Source: Sporolactobacillus sp. THM7-7
Lineage (GTDB): Bacteria > Bacillota > Bacilli > Bacillales > Sporolactobacillaceae
Assembly (NCBI RefSeq): GCF_004153225.1
Contig: NZ_SEMB01000005.1
Span: 1 to 64,000 of the forward strand
Length of the DNA stretch: 64,000 nt
Reading direction: 5' to 3'
Shown: positions 7,831-16,613 of the stretch, piece after piece
How positions within the stretch are numbered: position 1 is the first letter of the stretch
Layout of the letters: each line of letters opens with the position of its first letter
Made by a program: the position numbers and the translations under genes
Notes under the pieces: model-generated
Database searches by the model: none
Told to the model about the DNA's origin: nothing
What the model saw: the letters and a program-made list of their open reading frames with translations, nothing else

Positions 7831-8130
7831 ATGGCCAAACAGCCGCTTCTCGAGATGAACCATGTCAAAAAATATTTCGAAGTCGATCGGCATCGGCTGC
7901 TTAAAGCCGTTGACGATATCAGTTTTTCGATCCAAAAGGGCGAGACATTCGGTATTTTCGGTGAATCCGGCTGCGGAAAATCGACGCTTGGGCGAACCAT
8001 TCTCGGTGTCGATAAGAAAACGGCCGGCGAGATCGTTTTTGATGGGAAGAACGTCGATCGGATGAATCAAAGCGAGCTTTTTTACCTTCATCGGCGGATG
8101 CACCCTGAAGAGGCTCGTCGGAAGCCCTGA
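7831..8130 (+). pseudogene. truncated oligopeptide transporter ATP-binding protein (ykfD/oppF type)
   Basis: Only 99 codons of a gene that should be about 320. The N terminus is normal (LLEMNHVKKYFEV, Walker A GESGCGKST, DGKNVDRMN, LFYLHRRM). Just where the conserved Q-loop segment (RRMQ-I-FQDP) should follow, the reading changes to HPEEARRKP and stops. Signature and Walker B are missing, so the product cannot be a working ATPase. This is the position of ykfD in B. subtilis. Together with the dppE remnant it shows loss of the uptake system on both sides of the intact enzymes. Confidence 0.85.
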
Positions 8131-8224
8131 AAAAATTACAGAAAAATGGAAATAGAACGTATATTCTGTTGCGGAAATTGGGATCTCCCATAAATACTTG
8201 ACAGACTCCTCCTTTATTTTCGAT

Positions 8225-8253
8225 TTGACAAACCCATTCGGCCGTTTTAGAAT
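8225..8253 (+). promoter_or_regulatory. sigma-A promoter upstream of nadE
   Basis: TTGACA (8225-8230), 17-base spacer, TAGAAT (8248-8253). A terminator hairpin at 8307 follows before the nadE start, so transcripts from here either stop after about 75 bases or read into nadE. Confidence 0.75.
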
Positions 8254-8259
8254 AATTAC

Positions 8260-8337
8260 AACCGTTTTGCATCTATTTCTAATATTGACAGATAAGACGA
8301 ATAAAGCCTCTCCTACGGCGGGAGGCCATTTTTTTCG
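8260..8337 (+). ncRNA. short leader or small RNA upstream of nadE
   Basis: The expected start near 8260 and the terminator at 8307-8337 (GCCTCTC pairing with GGGAGGC, then seven T residues) would give a transcript of about 75 bases. No ORF with a ribosome binding site lies inside. It could be an independent small RNA or an attenuated nadE leader. I see no match to a known riboswitch class by eye. Confidence 0.4.
8307..8337 (+). terminator. terminator between promoter and nadE
   Basis: A seven-base-pair GC-rich stem followed by CATTTTTTT, about 100 bases upstream of the nadE start codon. Confidence 0.7.
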
Positions 8338-8434
8338 ATTGGATACATAGTCAGATAGGGCCAATGAATCGGCGGGAAACACGCGAAATCCCGATTTCGG
8401 ATTATCCTGTTCAAAAGATTGGGAGGTTTTTTAC

Positions 8435-10357
8435 ATGTCATCCATGAACTTTATCCGGGTCGCCTCGGCCTGCCCGGTAACCCAAATCGCTGATATTGAT
8501 TTTAATTTGAAAAGTATAAAAGGATGCATTGATGAGGCCGCCGGGAAAAAGGCGAAACTGATCGTTTTTCCTGAACTGTCGCTCACGTCCTATACTTGTG
8601 CCGACCTGTTTCTTCAGCAGCTTCTCCTGGATGAGACAAATAGAGGATTAGAGGCGCTGTGTGCCTATTCGGTCGACAAGGACATGCTGATCGCGGCTGG
8701 CGCGCCGCTTAACCTCCGAACGCGCATCTACAATTGCGCGTACATCATTTTTGAAGGGAAAATACTCGGGATCATTCCGAAAAGCTATATTCCGAATTAT
8801 GAAGAATTTTACGAGCAGCGCTGGTTTGCTTCGGGAAAAGACGTCATTAATGAAAAGGTGGATCTGCCTTTTCAGAAGGATATTCCGTTCGGCGTCAATC
8901 TCTTGTTCCAAAGCGGAAAGACCGTATTCGGATTCGAAATTTGCGAAGATCTGTGGAGCGTCGTTCCTCCGAGCAGCTACCTGAGTTTAAGCGGGGCCAA
9001 CATTATCGGCAATCTGTCCGCTTCCCCCGAGGTCGTCAGCAAGTCGGATTACAGAAGGCAGCTAGTCGAATCGCAAAGCGCTAGATGCATGGCTTCCTAT
9101 ATCTTCGCAGGAACCGGCGTATATGAATCGACGACGGATGTGGTCTTTGACGGCGATTTGCTCATTTCGGAAAATGGGCATATACTTCAGGCAAATGAGC
9201 GCTTTCAAAGAGAAAATGAAGTCATTACCGCGATTACCGACGTTGAACGACTTAATCTGCAGCGCATGAAAAACACCAGTTTCCGGGCAGCCGCCACCAT
9301 TGTTCCGTGGGAAGTGCAGAAAATAGCCTTTTCCTTTAAAAGCGAAGATTATGGGGCGTTTGATCGGAACGTACCGCGATATCCGTTTGTTCCGGCGGAC
9401 GAGACGCAGAGAGCCCGAAGATGCCGGGAGATTTTCAATATCCAGACGGCCGCGCTTGCCAAAAGAATCGAACATACGGGGCTGAAAAAGGCGGTTATCG
9501 GCATTTCCGGCGGACTCGATTCGACACTGGCCCTGCTTGTCATTGTGAAGACGATGGAAAAGCTGAAGCTTTCAAGAGAAAACATGATCACCGTTACGAT
9601 GCCGGGATTCGGCACGACGGACAGAACATACAACAACGCGGTCACGCTGTGCCGAAAGCTTGGCGCCGATTTTCGCGAAATCAATATTGCCGCCGCCAGC
9701 CTGCAGCATTTTAAAGATATCGGTCATGATCCGGAAATCCACGATGTGACGTACGAAAACGCACAGGCGCGGGAGCGGACGCAAATACTGATGGATATCG
9801 CCAACAAAGAGGGGGGACTGGTGATCGGGACCGGGGATCTCTCTGAAGTCGCACTCGGGTGGAGCACGTACAATGGCGATCATATGTCGATGTACGCGGT
9901 GAATAGTTCGGTACCGAAAACGCTCGTCAGATATCTGGTCGGCTATGTCGCTCAGGATGAAACATTTTCAGCGATTTCGAAGATTTTAACGGACATCCTC
10001 GATACGCCGGTGACACCGGAACTGTTACCGAAAGACGGAGAAGGAAAGCTTGTTCAGAAAACAGAAGACATTATCGGCCCTTATGATCTCCATGATTTCT
10101 TTCTGTACTACTTTGTTCGAAGCGAGTTTACGCCGGAACGGATTTTATTCCTGGCGAAAAATGCCTTTCAGGACACCTATGATGAGAAAACGATTCGGAA
10201 ATGGCTGAAAGTCTTTATCAAACGGTTTTTTACACAGCAGTTCAAGCGTTCCGCCATTCCGGACGGCCCGAAAGTCGGAACCGTCAGTCTTTCGCCGCGT
10301 GGAGACTGGCGGATGCCTTCCGATGCAGCCTATCATCTCTGGCTCAAACAGCTTTAA
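8435..10357 (+). CDS. nadE: glutamine-dependent NAD+ synthetase (two-domain)
   Basis: 640 aa, ATG with GGGAGG nine bases upstream. Residues 1-290 are a nitrilase-type glutamine amidase with Glu47 (VFPELSLTS), Lys116 (IPKSYIPNYEEF) and Cys170 (FEICEDLW). Residues 330-640 are the NAD synthetase domain with the ATP PP-loop GISGGLDST (356-364) and the GTGDLSEVALGW motif. The enzyme amidates nicotinic acid adenine dinucleotide with glutamine nitrogen, the last step of NAD synthesis. B. subtilis has the short ammonia-dependent NadE, so the long form is a difference from that relative. It is a single-gene unit with a terminator after it. Confidence 0.95.
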   Translation: MSSMNFIRVASACPVTQIADIDFNLKSIKGCIDEAAGKKAKLIVFPELSLTSYTCADLFLQQLLLDETNRGLEALCAYSVDKDMLIAAGAPLNLRTRIYNCAYIIFEGKILGIIPKSYIPNYEEFYEQRWFASGKDVINEKVDLPFQKDIPFGVNLLFQSGKTVFGFEICEDLWSVVPPSSYLSLSGANIIGNLSASPEVVSKSDYRRQLVESQSARCMASYIFAGTGVYESTTDVVFDGDLLISENGHILQANERFQRENEVITAITDVERLNLQRMKNTSFRAAATIVPWEVQKIAFSFKSEDYGAFDRNVPRYPFVPADETQRARRCREIFNIQTAALAKRIEHTGLKKAVIGISGGLDSTLALLVIVKTMEKLKLSRENMITVTMPGFGTTDRTYNNAVTLCRKLGADFREINIAAASLQHFKDIGHDPEIHDVTYENAQARERTQILMDIANKEGGLVIGTGDLSEVALGWSTYNGDHMSMYAVNSSVPKTLVRYLVGYVAQDETFSAISKILTDILDTPVTPELLPKDGEGKLVQKTEDIIGPYDLHDFFLYYFVRSEFTPERILFLAKNAFQDTYDEKTIRKWLKVFIKRFFTQQFKRSAIPDGPKVGTVSLSPRGDWRMPSDAAYHLWLKQL

Positions 10358-10385
10358 ACATTTTTCGGATGTCCTTTTATCCCAT

Positions 10386-10432
10386 ACAAAAAACCCCTGA
10401 ACATGCCTGAAGCACGGCCAGGGATTTTTGAC
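10386..10432. terminator. bidirectional terminator between nadE and the CotF-like gene
   Basis: CCCCTG pairs with CAGGGA across an 18-base loop, with A residues on the left and T residues on the right, so it can serve both converging genes. Confidence 0.75.
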
Positions 10433-10446
10433 GGGCTCTATAAAGA

Positions 10447-11061
10447 TCAGATTTGCGGCTGCGCCTGAGCCGGCCCGTACATGTTGATCATTTGTTGCAT
10501 GTCCTGCTGCGACAGCTGAGGAACTTGATAATACTGGTGTTTATTCTGGTACAGCGAAATTTCGTAAGCCATCTCAATACAATTTGTTGCTGAAGCGGCG
10601 AGGACGCGGCGAACGACCGGATTTGTCGATTCCAGCGCCGCCATCGTTTTCATCTGTGCTCCGTTTTTGTGAACGCTCAGCATGAAACCGGTGATCGCTT
10701 CATCGTTGATTTCCGACGGATTTTGCCATGGTTTCTTCGGCTGTGACGGTTTGATTCCGTAGATGAAATCGTTGTTCTGTTTCATCATGTAGGTTTCCGT
10801 CCGTTTCGACGGCTTTTGGCCGGATTTGAAACATTCGATGGTCAGGTTGTAATCGTCCAGCATGAATCGATATTGCCGATCCATCATCTCCTGCAGTTCC
10901 GGGTCCTGAACGTGCTGCCGCAGCATCGTATATAGGTTTAACCCGCCGATGGCTCCCGACAATACTTCATGAACGTCAAATACTTCGTGCCCGCCATGGC
11001 TCATCGTTCCCGATGTCTGTCCCGTCTGGGCATTTTTGTTCGTTTGTGTTTGCTGCATCAT
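10447..11061 (-). CDS. CotF-like spore coat protein
   Basis: 204 aa from the first ATG of an ATG-ATG pair at 11061, eight bases after GGAGG; an upstream TTG at 11076 overlaps the binding site and is unlikely. The protein has a polar Gln/Thr-rich N terminus and a coat F domain (about 40-190), a helical bundle with ferritin-like spacing (EVLSGAIGGLNLYTMLRQHV, then DPELQEMMDRQ). In Bacillus, CotF-like proteins are assembled into the spore coat under late mother-cell sigma control; I could not assign a sigma-E/K promoter. The gene is evidence that the organism forms spores. Confidence 0.88.
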   Translation of the reverse strand: MMQQTQTNKNAQTGQTSGTMSHGGHEVFDVHEVLSGAIGGLNLYTMLRQHVQDPELQEMMDRQYRFMLDDYNLTIECFKSGQKPSKRTETYMMKQNNDFIYGIKPSQPKKPWQNPSEINDEAITGFMLSVHKNGAQMKTMAALESTNPVVRRVLAASATNCIEMAYEISLYQNKHQYYQVPQLSQQDMQQMINMYGPAQAQPQI

Positions 11062-11229
11062 ATAGCATTCCTCCAATAAATAAAAGTCGTTGTTAATATG
11101 GATTTTTGCAAGCGAAATTATTCATGGCGCGTTATTCCTTTTTGAAATCGGGTACAGGCAGATTTTTTGCCGAAAACCTTTACGATCCGTTAAAATAACA
11201 AGATAGCCTGATTAGAGAGGAAAAGTCCA

Positions 11230-12951
11230 GTGATTCGACGTTTTTTTTCCTATTACCGGCCTTATAAAGCATTATTTATTTTTGATTTCTCGTGCGCGCT
11301 CATTGCTGCTCTGCTTGAACTTATTTTTCCGATTGCTGTGAATCAGGTCATTGACCGGCTGCTTCCCGGCAGAGACTGGGCGCTCATTTTGCTGGCGTCG
11401 GCCGCCCTTTTTATTTTTTATTGTCTGAACACGTCTCTGCAGTACATCGTCACCTATTGGGGACACATGCTTGGTATTAATATCGAAACGGACATGCGTC
11501 AGGAACTGTTCGAACATATTCAGAAACAGTCCTTTCAGTTTTTTGACAATCATAAGACCGGCCGCTTGTTGTCGCGGTTGACGACTGACTTGTTTGATAT
11601 CGGCGAAACCGCCCATCATGGACCGGAAGATATTTTTATCGCCTTTATGTCGCTTTGTGGCGCGTTTTTTCTGATGCTGTCGCTCAACTGGAAACTGGCC
11701 TGCATGACGTTTATGCTTGTGCCGATACTGACCATTTTTATCGTCTTATTCAATCAGAAAATGACCCGTGCAACGGACCGGATTTACGGGGATATCGGCA
11801 CTTTCAACGCAAACGTCGAAAATGCCGTCGGCGGCGTGCGTGTTGTTCAGGCCTTCTCGAATGAGGGGCATGAAAGTAAACAGTTTAAGGAAAACAATCA
11901 ACTGTACCGTGGGGCGAAGCTGCTTTCCTATAAGATCATGGGCGCGAATATAACGACGAATTATTTCCTGATGCGTCTTATTACGTTGTTCACGCTGATC
12001 AGCGGGTCATGGTTCGTGATCCATGAGTCGCTCAGTTACGGAGAGTTCGTCGCTTTTCTCCTGCTGACGAACGTCTTTGTCCGGCCGATTGAAAAATTCA
12101 ATGCGGTGATTGAGATTTATCCGAAAGGAATCGCCGGCTTTAAGCGGTTCACGCAATTGATGAGCCAGGAGCCTGCAATCGTTGATGCCCCGAATGCAGT
12201 CGATGCCGATTATCTTAACGGAGCAATCGATTATCACGATGTCAGTTTCGGCTACGAAGGGAAAAGACTGGTTCTTGACGGGATCAATTTGCACATCCGT
12301 CCGGGCGAAACCGTGGCTTTTGTCGGACCGACTGGTGCGGGAAAGACGACATTGTGCAGTCTTCTGCCGCGTTTTTACGATGTCACAGGTGGGACGATCA
12401 CGATCGACGGGACGGATATACGCAAGATGACGCTGACTTCGCTGCGAAAAAATATAGGGATCGTACAGCAGGATGTTTTCCTGTTTGCCGGAACGCTCAG
12501 GGAAAACGTCGCCTACGGGAAACTGGATGCGACGGATGAAGCGATCTGGCGCGTCCTGCGACTCGCGCGCCTGGAGGAAACCGTCAGGAAAATGCCGGAG
12601 GGTCTCGATACCGTCATCGGGGAACGCGGGGTCAAGCTTTCCGGAGGTCAGAAACAGCGGCTGTCGATTGCCCGTATGTTTTTAAAAAATCCGCCGATTC
12701 TGATTCTGGACGAGGCCACATCGGCGCTGGATACAGCGACGGAAGCGGCGATTCAGCAGTCGCTGGCTGAGCTGTCGGAGGGACGAACGACGCTGATTAT
12801 CGCTCACCGACTGGCCACGATCAAGAACGCCGACCGGATCGTTGTCGTGACCGAAAAGGGAATCTGTGAACAAGGAACCCATCATGAACTGCTGAAAAAA
12901 GGCGGGGTATACAGCGAATTGTATGAATCGCAGTTCAGCATGAACGTTTGA
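11230..12951 (+). CDS. ABC exporter, fused membrane and ATPase domains
   Basis: 573 aa, GTG start with AGAGAGGAAAAG upstream. A six-helix type I exporter membrane domain (about 1-310, with the coupling segment FFDNHKTGRLLSRLTTD) is fused to an ATPase domain with Walker A GPTGAGKTT, Q-loop GIVQQDVFLFAGTLREN, signature LSGGQKQR and Walker B ILILDEATSALD. This is a half-transporter of the MsbA/LmrA/YgaD type that works as a homodimer, or with a distant partner, since no second half-transporter is adjacent. Substrate (drug, lipid or peptide) cannot be read from sequence. It stands alone on the strand with its own leader. Confidence 0.9.
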   Translation: MIRRFFSYYRPYKALFIFDFSCALIAALLELIFPIAVNQVIDRLLPGRDWALILLASAALFIFYCLNTSLQYIVTYWGHMLGINIETDMRQELFEHIQKQSFQFFDNHKTGRLLSRLTTDLFDIGETAHHGPEDIFIAFMSLCGAFFLMLSLNWKLACMTFMLVPILTIFIVLFNQKMTRATDRIYGDIGTFNANVENAVGGVRVVQAFSNEGHESKQFKENNQLYRGAKLLSYKIMGANITTNYFLMRLITLFTLISGSWFVIHESLSYGEFVAFLLLTNVFVRPIEKFNAVIEIYPKGIAGFKRFTQLMSQEPAIVDAPNAVDADYLNGAIDYHDVSFGYEGKRLVLDGINLHIRPGETVAFVGPTGAGKTTLCSLLPRFYDVTGGTITIDGTDIRKMTLTSLRKNIGIVQQDVFLFAGTLRENVAYGKLDATDEAIWRVLRLARLEETVRKMPEGLDTVIGERGVKLSGGQKQRLSIARMFLKNPPILILDEATSALDTATEAAIQQSLAELSEGRTTLIIAHRLATIKNADRIVVVTEKGICEQGTHHELLKKGGVYSELYESQFSMNV

Positions 12952-12976
12952 AAAATGCCGATTTTGATCTTTATTC

Positions 12977-13006
12977 TTGCATTCTTTACAGGAAATTGTT
13001 TACACT
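12977..13006 (+). promoter_or_regulatory. probable promoter of gndA
   Basis: TTGCAT, an 18-base spacer and TACACT, about 120 bases upstream of the gndA start codon. The spacer is one base longer than ideal. Confidence 0.5.
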
Positions 13007-13126
13007 AATGAAGGTTATATGAAGAAAGTTTATTTGATAAAGGAGATTGCAATCTATTGATCCGAATTTTTCAACCTCCTTTAAAGGATAAACGGATAAA
13101 AAGATACACTAAGGGGCGGAAACAGG

Positions 13127-14542
13127 ATGGCAAAACAACAGATTGGTCTGATCGGTCTCGCGGTGATGGGTAAAAACCTGGCGTTGAATATTGAAAGCCG
13201 GGGCTATTCGGTAGCTGTGTTCAACCGTACGGCGAAGCGCACGGAAGATTTTATGGAAAACGAAGCGAAAGGGAAAAACATTACGGCGGCTTACACCCTC
13301 GAGGAACTAGTCGACTCACTTGAGTCGCCGAAGAAAATCTGGCTGATGGTTAAGGCGGGCGCGCCGACCGACGCGACGATCGCCCAGCTCAGACCGCTGC
13401 TTAAAAAGGGCGATATTCTTATCGACGGCGGAAACACCTTCTTTAAAGATACGATCCGCCGCAATAAGGAATTGAGCGAGGCCGGTATTCATTTTATTGG
13501 AACCGGTGTATCCGGCGGCGAAGAAGGGGCACTGAAAGGGCCGGCGATCATGCCGGGCGGCCAAAAAGAAGCTTATGACCTTGTCGAACCGATTTTGACC
13601 GCGATCTCGGCGAAAGTGGGCGGCGAACCGTGCTGTACATATATTGGGGAAAACGGTGCCGGACATTTCGTCAAAATGGTCCATAACGGCATCGAATACG
13701 GGGACATGCAGCTGATTTCGGAAGCGTACTTCATTATGAAGCACGTTTTGAATCTCAGCGCCGATGAACTGCATGACGTATTTACCGAATGGAACAAAGG
13801 CGAATTGGACAGCTATCTGATTGAGATTACAAAAGATATTTTTGCGAAAAAAGATGACAAAACGGGTAAGCCGCTCGTGGATATGATTCTGGATGCGGCC
13901 AGACAAAAAGGGACCGGCAAATGGACGAGCGAAAATGCGCTGGATCTCGGCGTTCCGCTGCCACTCATTACCGAATCCGTCTTTGCCCGGTATATCTCGG
14001 CGATGAAAGAGGAACGGGTGGCGGCCAGCAAAGTGCTGAGCGAGCCGGAAATGAATCGGTTCGATGGCCATAAAGACCGTTATATTGAGAATGTACGCCA
14101 GGCCCTTTATTTAAGTAAAATCATTTCTTATGCACAAGGTTTTGCGCAGATGCGCGCCGCATCCAAAGCGTATGGATGGAATCTGCAATATGGAAAGATT
14201 GCGAGCATTTTTCGCGGCGGCTGCATCATCCGCGCACAATTTCTGCAAAAGATTACCGATGCCTTCAATCGAAACAGCGAGCTGACGAATTTGCTTCTGG
14301 ATCCGTATTTCAAGCAAATCGCCGACGCGTATCAGACATCGCTGCGACGCGTCGTCTCGATTGCCGTCACCGACGGCATTCCGGTTCCGGCATTCTCTTC
14401 GGCGATCGCCTACTATGACAGCTACCGCCGGGCAGAGTTGCCTGCCAACCTGATTCAGGCGCAGCGCGATTACTTTGGCGCCCATACGTACCAGCGCGTC
14501 GATGAAGAAGGCGTCTTCCATACCGAATGGCTGGAAAAATAG
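13127..14542 (+). CDS. gndA: 6-phosphogluconate dehydrogenase, decarboxylating (NADP+)
   Basis: 471 aa, ATG with GGGGCGG-type site upstream. Very close to B. subtilis GndA (YqjI): nucleotide-binding [25 protein letters not shown], then [15 protein letters not shown], the [20 protein letters not shown] block and the catalytic [16 protein letters not shown]; the C-terminal domain has KGTGKWTS and [12 protein letters not shown]. It catalyses the NADPH-forming decarboxylation of 6-phosphogluconate to ribulose 5-phosphate in the oxidative pentose phosphate pathway. It is a single-gene unit bounded by a promoter and a terminator. Confidence 0.96.
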   Translation: MAKQQIGLIGLAVMGKNLALNIESRGYSVAVFNRTAKRTEDFMENEAKGKNITAAYTLEELVDSLESPKKIWLMVKAGAPTDATIAQLRPLLKKGDILIDGGNTFFKDTIRRNKELSEAGIHFIGTGVSGGEEGALKGPAIMPGGQKEAYDLVEPILTAISAKVGGEPCCTYIGENGAGHFVKMVHNGIEYGDMQLISEAYFIMKHVLNLSADELHDVFTEWNKGELDSYLIEITKDIFAKKDDKTGKPLVDMILDAARQKGTGKWTSENALDLGVPLPLITESVFARYISAMKEERVAASKVLSEPEMNRFDGHKDRYIENVRQALYLSKIISYAQGFAQMRAASKAYGWNLQYGKIASIFRGGCIIRAQFLQKITDAFNRNSELTNLLLDPYFKQIADAYQTSLRRVVSIAVTDGIPVPAFSSAIAYYDSYRRAELPANLIQAQRDYFGAHTYQRVDEEGVFHTEWLEK

Positions 14543-14552
14543 GAGAAAGACT

Positions 14553-14600
14553 AACATGTTCCATACTTCCTGAGACTAGGGAGTATTGGAACTTTTTTTC
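14553..14600 (+). terminator. intrinsic terminator of gndA
   Basis: GTTCCATACTTCC pairs with GGGAGTATTGGAAC (one bulge) and is followed by seven T residues. Confidence 0.85.
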
Positions 14601-14646
14601 TTATTGTTTTCCTTTTTACTCCCAAAGTTTTTTCATATGTGCTAAA

Positions 14647-14662
14647 ATGAAAACGTTTGCCA
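14647..14662 (+). promoter_or_regulatory. catabolite-responsive element (cre) before lactate permease
   Basis: ATGAAAACGTTTGCCA fits the CcpA site consensus WTGNAANCGNWNNCW except the last position. It overlaps the end of a possible -10 box (TAAAAT, 14643-14648), a position that normally means repression by CcpA when sugar is plentiful. Confidence 0.6.
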
Positions 14663-14712
14663 ATAGATAGACAAGCATTATTAAGATGCTGTTCTTAAGG
14701 AGGATGATAAGG

Positions 14713-16389
14713 ATGTTGCATTGGGTACAGAATTATGATCCGTTTGGAAACATGTGGCTGTCTTTTCTTGTGGCCTGCCTGCCGATCGCTTTCTTTTTCT
14801 GGGCTTTAGCGATCAAAAAAATGAAGGGACACATTGCCGGATTGCTCACGGTTCTCGTTGCCGTTCTTATAGCGGTCATTTGTTATCGGATGCCGGTTCT
14901 TCTGGCCGTCAGCTCAACCGTGTACGGCGGATTTCAAGGACTTTGGCCGATTGGATGGATAATTGTAACCGCTGTCTTTTTGTATAATATCACGGTTGCT
15001 TCCGGCCATTTTCAAATGATCAAAGATTCGATTGCTTCGATTACGGAAGACAGAAGGCTTCAGGCGCTTTTGATCGCTTTTTCTTTTGGGGCCTTTTTGG
15101 AAGGAACGGCCGGTTATGGGACACCGGTGGTGATCGCGGGCGGTCTTCTGGCCGGTTTAGGCTTCAATCCTTTTTACGCGGCCGGTTTATGCCTGATTGC
15201 CAATACAGCGCCGGTTGCTTTCGGCGGTGTCGGGATCCCCATTTTGACATCGGCTCACGTCGCGGATATGGATGGCATGGGACTGAGCCAGATGATCGGC
15301 AGACAGGTTCCGCTTTTATCGGTTTTTGTCCCCTTTTGGCTTGTCTTTATTATGGCTGGTTGGAAGAGGACGATCGAAGTGCTGCCGGCCATTCTCGTTT
15401 GCGGCGTTTCCTTCTCGGGAACGCAGTTTTTTACCGCAAACTATTTGGGACCGGAGCTTCCGGACATCACTTCATCCATCGTCAGTCTGATCGCTATAAC
15501 GGTATTCTTGAAAATATGGAAGCCAAAAACAATTTTTCGGTTTAAAAATGAGAAACGGAAGGCTCGGGTTTTTCATGGAGAAGGTGTACGCCAACAGGCT
15601 GCCGCTCGAGCCGATGACAGACATCGTTATTCTTTAAAACAAATCATTCAGGCCTGGTCGCCGTTTATCACACTGGTCATCATGATTTATATTTGGGGGG
15701 GACTGGATTCCGTGAAGCAAGTCCTGAACAAGTTGACCATGATGATCCCAGTACCGGGACTCGATATGGTGATCGATAAAGCCGAACCGATCGTCAATCA
15801 GCCGACACCGTATGAAGCCGTCTATAAGTTCGATGGGCTCGCGGCTACCGGGACGGCCATTCTCGTCTCCTGTATCATCAGTAAATATCTCCTTAGGTTA
15901 AGCTGGAAGCGCTGGATTGATACGTTCGGAAAAACGCTGAAACGGTTAACGCTGCCGCTGATTATGGTCGTCTCCGTGCTCGGGTTTGCCTATATTGAAA
16001 ATTATTCGGGAATGAGCGCGACATTAGGTCTTGGCCTTGCCTCAACGGGCTTTGTTTTTCCTTTTGTCGCACCGATTATCGGGTGGCTAGGCGTTTTTCT
16101 CACGGGATCGGATACGTCGTCCAATGCCCTGTTTTCGAATTTGCAGAAGATCACCGGACACCAGATTGGCGTTGATCCGACACTTCTGGTTGCCGCCAAC
16201 TCGACCGGCGGGGTGATGGGGAAAATGATTTCTCCTCAATCGATTGCGGTGGCTACGGCGGCGACCGGCCAGGTGGGCAAGGAAGGACGGTTATTCCTGT
16301 TCACGATTAAACACAGCCTATTTTTCCTTGTGCTTGCCGGAGTGATCATCTTGCTTCAGGCGTATGTCTTCCCATGGATGATTCCATAG
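14713..16389 (+). CDS. lldP: L-lactate permease
   Basis: 558 aa from ATG 14713, with AAGGAGG nine bases upstream; in-frame ATG 14704 lies on the binding site. A member of the lactate permease (LctP) family with about 12-13 hydrophobic segments, the conserved SFGAFLEGTAGYGTPVVIAGGLL block, APVAFGGVGIPI, the C-terminal GSDTSSNALFSNLQ and ANSTGGVMGKMISPQSIAVA. It carries lactate with protons across the membrane. In a lactate-producing organism it may serve re-uptake; the cre site suggests use after sugar runs out. No lactate oxidation genes are beside it. Confidence 0.93.
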   Translation: MLHWVQNYDPFGNMWLSFLVACLPIAFFFWALAIKKMKGHIAGLLTVLVAVLIAVICYRMPVLLAVSSTVYGGFQGLWPIGWIIVTAVFLYNITVASGHFQMIKDSIASITEDRRLQALLIAFSFGAFLEGTAGYGTPVVIAGGLLAGLGFNPFYAAGLCLIANTAPVAFGGVGIPILTSAHVADMDGMGLSQMIGRQVPLLSVFVPFWLVFIMAGWKRTIEVLPAILVCGVSFSGTQFFTANYLGPELPDITSSIVSLIAITVFLKIWKPKTIFRFKNEKRKARVFHGEGVRQQAAARADDRHRYSLKQIIQAWSPFITLVIMIYIWGGLDSVKQVLNKLTMMIPVPGLDMVIDKAEPIVNQPTPYEAVYKFDGLAATGTAILVSCIISKYLLRLSWKRWIDTFGKTLKRLTLPLIMVVSVLGFAYIENYSGMSATLGLGLASTGFVFPFVAPIIGWLGVFLTGSDTSSNALFSNLQKITGHQIGVDPTLLVAANSTGGVMGKMISPQSIAVATAATGQVGKEGRLFLFTIKHSLFFLVLAGVIILLQAYVFPWMIP

Positions 16390-16544
16390 GCTGCAAAGAA
16401 AGCGGCCGCGAATCATCATATCAGAAAGGATCATAAAAGAAAAACAAGAAAAACTTAGTGAAGCCGAGCCTTTGATGCTGCTGAACCTTAGTTTTCCTCT
16501 CATACTTACATCTTCTAGATATTTTATATTTCTTAACGTAAAAA

Positions 16545-16592
16545 AAAGGCAAGTGCGAAAAGAAATTGTTCTTTTTCGCGCTTGCCTTTCAT
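16545..16592. terminator. strong bidirectional terminator
   Basis: A stem of about 20 bp (AAAGGCAAGTGCGAAAAGAA with TTCTTTTTCGCGCTTGCCTTT) sits between the converging lldP and BASS transporter genes. Confidence 0.85.
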
Positions 16593-16613
16593 TATAGGCA
16601 TTGTCACTTTGGA

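Noticed and set aside
8131-8200. Possible continuation of the truncated ykfD in another frame
   Set aside because: The third frame reads LKRLVGSPEKITEKWK then stop, which is not the expected OppF sequence; no support for a simple frameshift.
13022-13040. Other GTTTATTT motifs (13027, 23588) as minus-strand Ter sites
   Set aside because: They share only the eight-base core and lack the ATGTTC half.
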